In this document: positions 13,971-21,224 of the stretch, one piece after another | How the letters are laid out: every line of letters begins with the position of its first letter | Numbering within the stretch: the stretch's first letter is position 1 | Assembly: GCA_964412105.1 (NCBI GenBank) | Contig: CAYPNM010000048.1 | Span: 1-22,095 of the forward strand | Reading direction: 5' to 3' | Length of the DNA: 22,095 nt | DNA from: JAKAGZ01 sp964412105 | Lineage (GTDB): Bacteria; Bacteroidota; Ignavibacteria; Ignavibacteriales; Ignavibacteriaceae | Made by a program: the position numbers and the translations under genes | The notes under the pieces: model-generated | The model's input: the letters and a program-made list of their open reading frames with translations, nothing else | Databases searched by the model: none | What the model was told of the DNA's origin: nothing

Positions 13971-15374
13971 ATGGCAGAAAAATATAATATTGCAGTCCTT
14001 GGAGGCGGGCCTGGCGGATATGTAGCAGCTATACGCGCGGGTCAATTAGGGCTCAAGACGGTTGTTATAGATAAAGACAGACTCGGTGGCATTTGTTTAA
14101 ACTGGGGATGCATTCCAACAAAATCATTGCTAAAAAATGCCGAAATATATGATATTATAAAAAATCACGGCGAAGATTTTGGCATATCCGCAAAGGAACT
14201 GACTTTTGATTTTACAAAGATCATAAAAAGAAGTAGAAACATTTCTGAAAAGATTACAAACAATGTTGAGATTTTGGTTAAAAAAAATAAAGTCGATAGG
14301 ATCAGAGGTTTCGGAAAATTAGTTTCAAAAAATCAGATTGATATTTTCGATGAAAGTGGAAAGAAAATTCAATCTGTAAATGCGGATAAAATAATTATTG
14401 CTACAGGTGCCAGTCCAAGATCGGTTCCATCAATACCTATTGACAAAAAGAATATAATCACCAGTACTGAAGCGATGATACTTCCGGAACAGCCAAAAGA
14501 GTTTATTGTAATAGGTGCTGGCGCTATCGGAATTGAGTTTGCTTATTTTTATAATGTGCTGGGTACTAAAGTAACAGTAATTGAAATGCTTGATTCCATT
14601 CTCCCGATTGAGGATAAAGATCTTTCTGATACTCTTGCAAGAAGTTTCAGAAAAAGAGGAATAGAAATATATACTAAATCTACAGTTGAAAAAGCAGAAG
14701 TTAAAGGAAATAAAGTTGAAGTTACAATTAAGATTGATGGAGAAATTAAAAAACTCTCAGCCGATAAAGTGTTAAGTGCCATTGGAGTAACCGGAAATGT
14801 AAAAGGATTTGGTCTCGAAGAATTAGGAGTTGAACTGTATAAAAATCATATTAAAGTCAATAAATCAACTTATGAAACCAGTGTAAAAGGAATTTTTGCA
14901 ATTGGCGATGTCATAGGTCCGCCTTGGCTTGCACACGTTGCATCTGCCGAAGGAATTCATTGCGTGGAAAAAATAAAGGGAATGAATCCTCCTGACATAA
15001 ATTACGAAGCAATTCCCGGCTGCACTTTCTGTCAGCCGCAGGTTGCTAGCGTTGGACTTACCGAAGCCCAAGCAAAAGAAAAAGGTTTTGAAGTTAAAGT
15101 TGGAAAATTCCCGTTTATGGCGAGCGGTAAGGCCTTTGCCGTTGGTGAAAGGGAAGGGTTTGTAAAATTCGTTACCGATGCAAAATATGGTGAAATTTTA
15201 GGAGTCCATATAATTGGAGCCGAAGCAACGGAATTGATTGCTGAAGCTACCTTAGCTAAAACACTGGAAGCAACAACAGAATCCGTTATTAAAACTATTC
15301 ATGCGCATCCAACACTGTCTGAGTCGGTAATGGAAGCTGCTTCTGCTGTATATGGCGAATCAGTTCACATTTAA
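13971..15374 (+). CDS. lpd: Dihydrolipoyl dehydrogenase (E3)
   Basis: FAD enzyme that reoxidises dihydrolipoyl groups of 2-oxoacid dehydrogenase complexes and reduces NAD+. It has 467 residues, the normal length. The FAD loop GGGPGG is at 11-16, and the redox disulfide is in GGICLNWGCIPTK with Cys42 and Cys47. The second Rossmann loop, VIGAGAIGIEFAYFYNVLG, binds NAD. FAIGDVIG binds FAD, and the C-terminal HAHPTLSESVMEA holds the catalytic His-Glu pair. It opens a same-strand run of lipB, fused E1 and E2, so it should be the E3 of that complex and may also serve other complexes. The ATG at 13971 has no strong ribosome-binding site; the start is set by the conserved N-terminal YNIAVLGGGPGG. Confidence 0.96.
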   Translation: MAEKYNIAVLGGGPGGYVAAIRAGQLGLKTVVIDKDRLGGICLNWGCIPTKSLLKNAEIYDIIKNHGEDFGISAKELTFDFTKIIKRSRNISEKITNNVEILVKKNKVDRIRGFGKLVSKNQIDIFDESGKKIQSVNADKIIIATGASPRSVPSIPIDKKNIITSTEAMILPEQPKEFIVIGAGAIGIEFAYFYNVLGTKVTVIEMLDSILPIEDKDLSDTLARSFRKRGIEIYTKSTVEKAEVKGNKVEVTIKIDGEIKKLSADKVLSAIGVTGNVKGFGLEELGVELYKNHIKVNKSTYETSVKGIFAIGDVIGPPWLAHVASAEGIHCVEKIKGMNPPDINYEAIPGCTFCQPQVASVGLTEAQAKEKGFEVKVGKFPFMASGKAFAVGEREGFVKFVTDAKYGEILGVHIIGAEATELIAEATLAKTLEATTESVIKTIHAHPTLSESVMEAASAVYGESVHI

Positions 15375-15401
15375 TAAAATTAAAGATATTGGGTAATTCA
15401 T

Positions 15402-16100
15402 TTGTCACAAAGAATTCTGAATTATTGTGATTTAAACAATATTGATTATCATGAAGCTTGGGATCTCCAGAAAGAAATACTGGCGATGAGAGTGGATGAG
15501 AAGATAAATGACGTCCTCTTTTTGCTCGAGCACCCTCATACTTATACTCTTGGCAAAGTTGCTGATAAAAGAAATCTCATTGGTTCGGTAGATTACTTAA
15601 TGCAAAATAAAATATCCGTTTTTGATATTGATCGGGGTGGCGATATAACTTATCACGGACCGGGCCAGATTGTCGGTTATCCTATTATTGATCTGAAAAA
15701 ATGGAAACAGGATACTCATAGGTATTTGCGGTCGCTTGAAGAAGTTATAATTAAAACATGTTCTGAATATGGCTTAAAGGGAGCCCGTGACTCCAAATAT
15801 ACGGGGGTCTGGATTGGAGATAAAAAAATTGCTGCTATCGGAATAAAAGTTTCCAGATGGGTGACTATGCATGGCTTCGCTTTTAATATCAACACTGATC
15901 TTGATTTCTTTTCAGGGATAATACCTTGCGGAATAGTGGACAAAGGCGTAACCTCTTTAAAAAATGAATTGAGTAAATCGATTGATATCTCTGAAGTTAA
16001 AGAAAAACTGGTAAATAATTTTAAGAATATTTTTGATTACGAAGATGTGACAGCTATAAGTAAAGATGAGTTGATGGTCGTAAATTTTTCTAATATCTAA
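15402..16100 (+). CDS. lipB: Octanoyl-[acyl-carrier-protein]:protein octanoyltransferase
   Basis: Transfers octanoate from acyl carrier protein to lipoyl-domain lysines, the first step of de novo lipoylation. The 232-residue protein shows LLEHPHTYTLG (41-51), RGGDITYHGPGQIVGYPI (78-95), KIAAIGIKVSRWVTMHGFAFNI with catalytic Lys149, and IIPCGI with catalytic Cys176. The start appears to be TTG 15402, since no ATG lies in frame upstream near it and MSQRILNYCDL is a usual beginning. The ribosome-binding site is weak. It lies 27 bases after lpd and 15 bases before E1, embedded in the complex whose E2 it modifies; lipA, which completes the cofactor, lies downstream of E2. Confidence 0.95.
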   Translation: MSQRILNYCDLNNIDYHEAWDLQKEILAMRVDEKINDVLFLLEHPHTYTLGKVADKRNLIGSVDYLMQNKISVFDIDRGGDITYHGPGQIVGYPIIDLKKWKQDTHRYLRSLEEVIIKTCSEYGLKGARDSKYTGVWIGDKKIAAIGIKVSRWVTMHGFAFNINTDLDFFSGIIPCGIVDKGVTSLKNELSKSIDISEVKEKLVNNFKNIFDYEDVTAISKDELMVVNFSNI

Positions 16101-16115
16101 ACAAGGAATTGTATA

Positions 16116-18239
16116 ATGGCTAAAAATACCTCCGGAGGAGTGAATTCTCAGAAGGCATCTGCATTAGAAAAAGAGAAAGGTAAATCACAAAAATTTGGCA
16201 ATAATGGATCAGGCAAAATGTCCTCGAAATTTGATTTGAAAAAAGAAGATTTGCTTAAGGCGCTGAAACATATGCTTGTAGCGCGCGGCATTGACAATAA
16301 AGCGATGAATTTGCTTAGACAGGGTAAGACTTTTTTTCATATTGCTGGAGCCGGACAAGAAGCTATTCAAACTGCTGTAGGTTTTTCGCTGAATTCATCA
16401 AGAGATTGGTTATTCCCTTATTACCGTGATATTGCTGTCGTATTAGCAGCTGGAGTTACACCAGGGGAATTTTTCCTTCAGTGTTTTGCAAAAGCGGATG
16501 ATCCTGCAAGCGGTGCAAGACAGCTGCCGTGTCATTGGGGACATCCGAAAATTAATCTTCCCTCTCAATCTAGCCCGACCGGAACCCAGTTTTTGCAGGC
16601 TGTAGGAGCAGCTCTTTCGATGGTTCGAACTGGGGAAAAAGGTATTGCCTACGTCAGTAGCGGGGAAGGAACTACAAGCCAGGGTGAATTTCACGAGGCT
16701 GTCAATTGGGCCAGTAGAGAGAAATTGCCTGTACTATTTTTGATTGAAAATAACAAGTACGCTATATCTGTCCCTGTTGAATTGCAAATTGGTGGTAAAG
16801 ATAGTTCAGTTGCTGAAATGATGTCTGGTTATGAGAATCTGCACAGGGCAAAAATTAATGGGACAGATTATTTTGAGTCTTGGTCAAAAGTTCAGGAGGC
16901 TATTGAATATATTAAAAGTGGAAAAGGTCCTGCTTTAATTGAAGCCGAAGTTGTAAGATTACTCTCTCATTCATCTTCGGATGATCAGAAAAAGTACAGA
17001 AGTCAGGAAGAGCTGGATGAGGATTTAAAAAATTGCCCTATTCAAAAGCTTTCTAAAAAATTAATTGAACTGGGGTATATTGATAAAGAAGGTTTTGATA
17101 AGTTAAAATCAGACGTTGATGAAGAAATTAGTAATGCAGCTGATGAGTCATTTGAAACCGGAGATCCGGATCCGCTTATTGCAGTAACTCACGTTTTTGA
17201 TGATTCAGGCTTGAGGGATACCCTTGAATACGAATCTTCAGTGCCTTCCGGTAAACCTATTGTAATGGTTGATGCCATAAATCATGCTTTGATGGAGGAA
17301 ATGGAACGCAATGAAAAAATTTATATGTTCGGAGAAGATATAGCTGATAATAAAGGTGGAGTATTTACAGCGACAAAAGGGTTGTCTTCAAGGTTTGGTG
17401 CAGAAAGGGTGTTTAATTCTCCTCTGGCTGAAGCAAGTATTATGGGTGTTGCTGCCGGAATGGCATTAACCGGGTTGAAACCCGTCGTTGAAATTCAGTT
17501 CGGAGATTATATATGGCCGGCATTTATGCAAATGAAAAATGAAATTGCAACAATGAGGTACAGATCGAATAATGCCTGGACGACACCCGTAATTACAAGA
17601 GTTGCAGTTGGCGGTTATATTCACGGCGGCCTTTACCACAGCCAGAATATTGAATCAATTTTTGCACACGTGCCGGGAATTTTAATAGCTTTTCCATCAA
17701 ATGCAGCAGATGCCAAAGGATTATTAAAAACAGCTTGCAGAATAAATGATCCGGTACTTTTCTGCGAGCATAAAGGTTTGTACAGACAGAGTTCAGCGAT
17801 GGCACCCGAACCCGATGAAAATTATCTCCTTCCGTTTGGAAAAGCAAAAGTAGTAAAAGAGGGAAATGGTGTTACCGTAGTTTCATATGGTGTGTCTCTA
17901 TGGGATTCGGTCATTGCAGCGAAAAAATTAGAGGAAGAAGGATACTCGGTTGAAGTGGTTGATATCAGAACACTAATCCCTCTTGATATTGATACTATTT
18001 TTGATTCAGTAAAGAAAACTAATAAAGTAATTGTGATTCACGAAGATACATTTACCGGTGGCTTCGGGGCAGAAATAGCTGCCAGAATTGCGGATGAATG
18101 CTTCCAGTATCTTGATGGACCTGTAAAAAGAATTGCTGCAGAAGATTCTCACATTCCATATTCACCTGTTCTTGAAAATGCAGTTCTTCCAAACAGGCAG
18201 AAAGTAATTAATGGAATAAGAAAACTATTGGAATATTAA
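16116..18239 (+). CDS. Fused alpha-beta E1 component of 2-oxoacid dehydrogenase, probably branched-chain type
   Basis: Thiamine-diphosphate decarboxylase part of a 2-oxoacid dehydrogenase complex, with E1 alpha (about 40-345) and E1 beta (about 380-707) in one 707-residue chain. In alpha: HIAGAGQEA, the partly conserved ThDP motif GEGTTSQGEFHEA (183-195) ending in ENN (211-213), and HSSSDDQKKYRS (285-296), the usual phosphorylation-loop segment. In beta: FGEDIADNKGGVF, then NSPLAEASIMG with Glu439, then HEDTFTGGFGAEIAARI. The ThDP motif has GEG where most E1s have GDG, a conservative change. Fused E1 with this alpha type is commonly annotated as 2-oxoisovalerate dehydrogenase in FCB bacteria; pyruvate or 2-oxoglutarate specificity is not excluded. 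The first 35 residues are a Lys/Ser/Gly-rich low-complexity tail, and Met35 is an alternative start. AAGGAAT eight bases before 16116 supports the longer form. Confidence 0.9.
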   Translation: MAKNTSGGVNSQKASALEKEKGKSQKFGNNGSGKMSSKFDLKKEDLLKALKHMLVARGIDNKAMNLLRQGKTFFHIAGAGQEAIQTAVGFSLNSSRDWLFPYYRDIAVVLAAGVTPGEFFLQCFAKADDPASGARQLPCHWGHPKINLPSQSSPTGTQFLQAVGAALSMVRTGEKGIAYVSSGEGTTSQGEFHEAVNWASREKLPVLFLIENNKYAISVPVELQIGGKDSSVAEMMSGYENLHRAKINGTDYFESWSKVQEAIEYIKSGKGPALIEAEVVRLLSHSSSDDQKKYRSQEELDEDLKNCPIQKLSKKLIELGYIDKEGFDKLKSDVDEEISNAADESFETGDPDPLIAVTHVFDDSGLRDTLEYESSVPSGKPIVMVDAINHALMEEMERNEKIYMFGEDIADNKGGVFTATKGLSSRFGAERVFNSPLAEASIMGVAAGMALTGLKPVVEIQFGDYIWPAFMQMKNEIATMRYRSNNAWTTPVITRVAVGGYIHGGLYHSQNIESIFAHVPGILIAFPSNAADAKGLLKTACRINDPVLFCEHKGLYRQSSAMAPEPDENYLLPFGKAKVVKEGNGVTVVSYGVSLWDSVIAAKKLEEEGYSVEVVDIRTLIPLDIDTIFDSVKKTNKVIVIHEDTFTGGFGAEIAARIADECFQYLDGPVKRIAAEDSHIPYSPVLENAVLPNRQKVINGIRKLLEY

Positions 18240-18269
18240 AAACAATTTAGAAAAGCAGGAGTTTTGATA

Positions 18270-19949
18270 ATGGATGTTGTAATGCCTAAAATGGGTGAGA
18301 GTGTAAACGAAGGGACTATCATCAAATGGCATAAAAAGGTTGGCGATAAAGTTAAACGCGATGAGATAATTTTTGAGATTAGTACTGATAAGGTCGATAC
18401 TGAAATTCCTGCCTCGACTGAAGGTGTGTTGTCAGAAATTAGAGTTAATGAAGGTGAAACAGTTGAGGTTGGTACAATTGTGGCTGTTATTGACAAAGGA
18501 GGAAGCAGTGGAAGTGAAAAGAAAACTGAGCAGGTAAAAGAGGAAACAAAAAAGGTACACGAAGAAAATTTCGCTGATTCTGCAACTACTGAGAAAAAAT
18601 CTGGACAGGAAGCCACAGTCCAATCAAATGGAAGTGAAATTGAAATAAAGATGCCGAAAATGGGCGAATCTGTTATGGAAGGAACTATCATTAAATGGCA
18701 TAAAAAAGTTGGCGATAATGTTAAAAAGGATGAAACAATTTTTGAAATAAGTACAGATAAAGTCGATACAGAAGTCCCTTCTCCAATTACCGGGACCATC
18801 ACCGAAATTCTGGTTGCTGAACAGGAAACAGTCGAAGTAGGAACAGTCGTTGCAAAATTATCCTCCTCCGGAGGTTCTGCAAAAATGGAGACTAAAGAAA
18901 TTAAAGAAGAAAAGATAACCGAACCTGTTAAAGCTCAGCCGTCTGCAATGCACGAAAATTTTTCAAATGTAGTTAAAGAAGAGCCTAAAGTTGAACCTAG
19001 AACTGGGGAGTCTGCAAGATTTTATTCCCCTCTGGTTATGAATATTGCTCAAAAGGAAAATATTAGTATTGCTGAGCTTGAAAAAATTAATGGGACAGGT
19101 CTTAACGGGCGTGTTACCAAGAATGATATTTTGGGATATCTTCAGATCAAAGGTAAAACTCCTGTATCTCAACCTGCTGCGCTGCCAAAGGAAGTAACCA
19201 CTGTGAGTCCTGCTTCAAAAATGGAAGCTGTCTATTCAAAAGGCGATGTAACAGTTATTCCGATGGATAATATTCGTCAGAAAATAATGCAGCATATGGT
19301 TGCAAGCAGAGATACATCAGTACACGTAACTGCGATGATAGAAGTTGATATGACAAAAATTCATAATTTCATTCAAGCTAAGAAAAAAGAATATTTAGAT
19401 ACACAAAATGTAAAATTAACATATATGCCTTTTATTGGTGCAGCTGTGGTAAAAGGACTAAAGGAATATCCTCTGATCAATTCAACAATTGAAGGAACTA
19501 CAATTTATCAAAAGAAATTTATTAATCTTGGGATTGCAGTTGCGATGGAGCCAAATGGATTGATTGTTCCGAATATAAAAGGCGCTGAGCAGAGAAACTT
19601 TCTTGGACTGGCAAAGGCAATTAACGATCTCGCTATAAAGTCCCGGACTAAAAAATTATCCCCCGACGATATCAGCAATGGCACTTTCACTATTACAAAT
19701 TATGGAATATTTGGAACTGTCTGGGGAACGCCGATTATAAATCAGCCCGAAGTGGCAATCCTTGGGGTTGGGGCTGTCATTAAAAAACCTGTTGTTATTG
19801 AAATAGATGGCTCTGATGCTATTGGAATCAGGCATATGATGTCATTAACACTTGCTCACGATCATAGGTTAATTGATGGAATGCTTGGCGGAAAATTCCT
19901 TAAATTTATGAAGGATACTTTAGAAAGTTTTGACGGCAGTACTATATAA
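18270..19949 (+). CDS. Dihydrolipoyl acyltransferase (E2) with two lipoyl domains
   Basis: Core of the 2-oxoacid dehydrogenase complex, moving acyl groups from E1 to CoA. Its 559 residues run as follows: lipoyl domain 1 (1-75, Lys41 in STDKVDTE), charged linker, lipoyl domain 2 (124-197, Lys164 in the same motif), linker, peripheral-subunit-binding domain (about 252-290, ending GLNGRVTKNDILGYL), Pro/Ala linker, and catalytic domain (about 328-555) with LAHDHRLIDGM holding His532 and Asp536. ATG 18270 is preferred over TTG 18264 because AGGAG at 18257-18261 lies eight bases before it and MDVVMPKMGES is the usual start. Both linkers contain a similar HEENF/HENF word (98-101 and 228-231). The partner E1 ends 30 bases upstream. 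Substrate is probably branched-chain acyl groups, inferred from E1. Confidence 0.93.
   Translation: MDVVMPKMGESVNEGTIIKWHKKVGDKVKRDEIIFEISTDKVDTEIPASTEGVLSEIRVNEGETVEVGTIVAVIDKGGSSGSEKKTEQVKEETKKVHEENFADSATTEKKSGQEATVQSNGSEIEIKMPKMGESVMEGTIIKWHKKVGDNVKKDETIFEISTDKVDTEVPSPITGTITEILVAEQETVEVGTVVAKLSSSGGSAKMETKEIKEEKITEPVKAQPSAMHENFSNVVKEEPKVEPRTGESARFYSPLVMNIAQKENISIAELEKINGTGLNGRVTKNDILGYLQIKGKTPVSQPAALPKEVTTVSPASKMEAVYSKGDVTVIPMDNIRQKIMQHMVASRDTSVHVTAMIEVDMTKIHNFIQAKKKEYLDTQNVKLTYMPFIGAAVVKGLKEYPLINSTIEGTTIYQKKFINLGIAVAMEPNGLIVPNIKGAEQRNFLGLAKAINDLAIKSRTKKLSPDDISNGTFTITNYGIFGTVWGTPIINQPEVAILGVGAVIKKPVVIEIDGSDAIGIRHMMSLTLAHDHRLIDGMLGGKFLKFMKDTLESFDGSTI
18282..18410 (+). repeat. Lipoyl-domain coding repeat, copy 1
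   Basis: 129 bases encoding the first lipoyl core, from MPKMGESV to VDTEIP. It is a clear duplicate of 18651-18779 in both DNA and protein (38 of 43 residues the same). The close match suggests a fairly recent internal duplication or gene conversion. Confidence 0.85.
18651..18779 (+). repeat. Lipoyl-domain coding repeat, copy 2
   Basis: 129 bases encoding the second lipoyl core, from MPKMGESV to VDTEVP, equal in length to copy 1 at 18282-18410 with no indel. The differences from copy 1 are five residues and mostly third-base changes. Confidence 0.85.
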
Positions 19950-19983
19950 CATATTTAATGAATTAAACAGATTAATTTTTAAA

Positions 19984-20068
19984 TTGTCATTTCGAAGAAC
20001 CCCGACTTTAGTCGGGGGACTGAGAATCTTTTTAGAATAAAGATTTCTCCCATGGAATCAAATGACAA
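19984..20068. repeat. REP-like multi-stem palindromic element between E2 and lipA
   Basis: An 85-base element bounded by TTGTCATTT (19984-19992) and AAATGACAA (20060-20068), a perfect terminal inverted repeat. Inside are two further hairpins: CCCCGACT (20000-20007) with AGTCGGGG (20010-20017), and GAGAATCTTT (20022-20031) with AAAGATTTCTC (20039-20049), one base bulged. Together they fold as a three-way junction. I recall intergenic repeats with TTGTCATTTCGA ends and a GAGAAATCTTT stem as abundant in genomes of the Bacteroidota/Ignavibacteriota group. It may act as a transcript-end or mRNA-stabilising structure; the GC-rich stem lacks a T-run. Confidence 0.8.
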
Positions 20069-20094
20069 AGTTTCTGATTAAGTAAGTAATTTTT

Positions 20095-21006
20095 ATGGCA
20101 GTATTAAATACACATCAAAGAAATGTAAAAGAAGCTTCTGAGAAGGAAAAAATTCCTCTCGGTAAAAGACCGGACTGGTTGAAAGTTAAACTACCGACGG
20201 GTGATAATTATTCAGGCTTAAAACACCTCGTTAAAGATCAGAATTTAAATACGGTTTGTGAAGAAGCTCGCTGTCCTAATATAGCGGAATGTTGGAATGC
20301 CAAGAGCGCGACCTTTATGATCCTTGGCGATATTTGTACCAGGAGTTGCGGATTCTGTAATATTAAAGTAGGTATGCCGGTTGGGCTTGATCTTGATGAG
20401 CCAAGGAGGGTTGTCGCATCCATAAAGGAACTTGGATTAAGGCATGCTGTTATTACATCAGTAAACAGGGATGAACTTGAGGACGGCGGTGCATCTATTT
20501 TTGCCGAACTTATTCGTCTTGCCAGGATAGAAATTCCCGATTGTACAATAGAAATCTTAATTCCGGATTTCCGTGGAGTTATTTCTGCATTCGAAAAAAT
20601 AATGCTGAATCCTCCTGATATTCTGAATCATAACCTTGAGACAGTACCGGGTCTTTATCACTTTGTTCGCCCTCAGGCAAAATATGAAAGAAGTCTAAAA
20701 CTTATCAGGTGGTTTAAAGATAGATACTTGAGAACAAAAAGCGGAATTATGGTTGGAATAGGCGAAAAGCCTGAAGAGGTTTTAGAAACAATGAAAGATC
20801 TTGTTGAGCATGGATGTGACATTTTAACGATCGGGCAATATTTGCAACCAACCAAAAATCATCTTCCAGTGGATAGATTTGTATCTCCGGATGAGTTCGA
20901 GATGTACAAAGAAAAGGGGCTTGAAATGGGGTTTAAAATAGTGGAATCCTCTCCTCTTGTCAGAAGTTCTTATCATGCTGACAAGCATGCAAGAGCCTTA
21001 TTTTAA
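20095..21006 (+). CDS. lipA: Lipoyl synthase
   Basis: Radical-SAM enzyme that inserts two sulfurs into protein-bound octanoate, completing lipoate on E2 domains. The 303-residue protein has both cluster motifs: the auxiliary [4Fe-4S] set CEEARCPNIAEC with Cys55, Cys60 and Cys66, and the radical-SAM set CTRSCGFC with Cys81, Cys85 and Cys88. VRSSYHA near residues 289-295 carries the conserved Arg-Ser that binds the auxiliary cluster. TSVNRDELEDGGA and IGQYLQPTKNHLPV are family segments. The start ATG 20095 has no clear Shine-Dalgarno sequence; about 50 residues precede the first cluster, which is usual. It lies 145 bases after E2, separated by the REP-like element, so it may be partly uncoupled from the upstream operon. 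Confidence 0.97.
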   Translation: MAVLNTHQRNVKEASEKEKIPLGKRPDWLKVKLPTGDNYSGLKHLVKDQNLNTVCEEARCPNIAECWNAKSATFMILGDICTRSCGFCNIKVGMPVGLDLDEPRRVVASIKELGLRHAVITSVNRDELEDGGASIFAELIRLARIEIPDCTIEILIPDFRGVISAFEKIMLNPPDILNHNLETVPGLYHFVRPQAKYERSLKLIRWFKDRYLRTKSGIMVGIGEKPEEVLETMKDLVEHGCDILTIGQYLQPTKNHLPVDRFVSPDEFEMYKEKGLEMGFKIVESSPLVRSSYHADKHARALF

Positions 21007-21065
21007 TGAATTAAATATAAGCTTTCTTGTTACTTTTATAATCTCGCAATTATACTTTTATTTTT

Positions 21066-21114
21066 AGTAAAACAACCTCCAGCATCTAAGTGGTTTTCGA
21101 TGTATGGTTTTACT
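21066..21114. repeat. Inverted repeat in the lipA-atpD intergenic region
   Basis: AGTAAAAC (21066-21073) and GTTTTACT (21107-21114) pair perfectly; AACC (21074-21077) and GGTT (21092-21095) can add an inner stem. It lies 60 bases after lipA. It could be a terminator-like structure without a T-run or part of an atpD leader; evidence is only the dyad. Confidence 0.35.
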
Positions 21115-21163
21115 GGGAAATATTGTAATAGGCCTAATATCGAGCAATTTTATGAAAAGCAAA

Positions 21164-21195
21164 TTTGGTAAATCTTACCCAAATCATTAAATTTG
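21164..21195 (+). promoter_or_regulatory. Candidate promoter for atpD (TTTG / TAnnTTTG type)
   Basis: TTTG (21164-21167) and TAAATTTG (21188-21195) are separated by 20 bases, fitting the -33/-7 pattern of Bacteroidota-type primary sigma factors. Transcription would begin near 21202 and leave a leader of about 23 bases before ATG 21225. A GGTAA-ATC-TTACC dyad (21167-21179) lies between the two boxes and could be an operator. Whether this organism's sigma factor uses this consensus is assumed. Confidence 0.45.
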
Positions 21196-21224
21196 AAGAC
21201 TAATATTTAAAAATAAGGGATAAA

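Noticed and set aside
18236..18802. Minus-strand open frame of 188 residues opposite the start of E2
   Set aside because: It is the reverse shadow of the two lipoyl repeats. Its apparent internal repeat only mirrors the coding repeat, and it has no family features.
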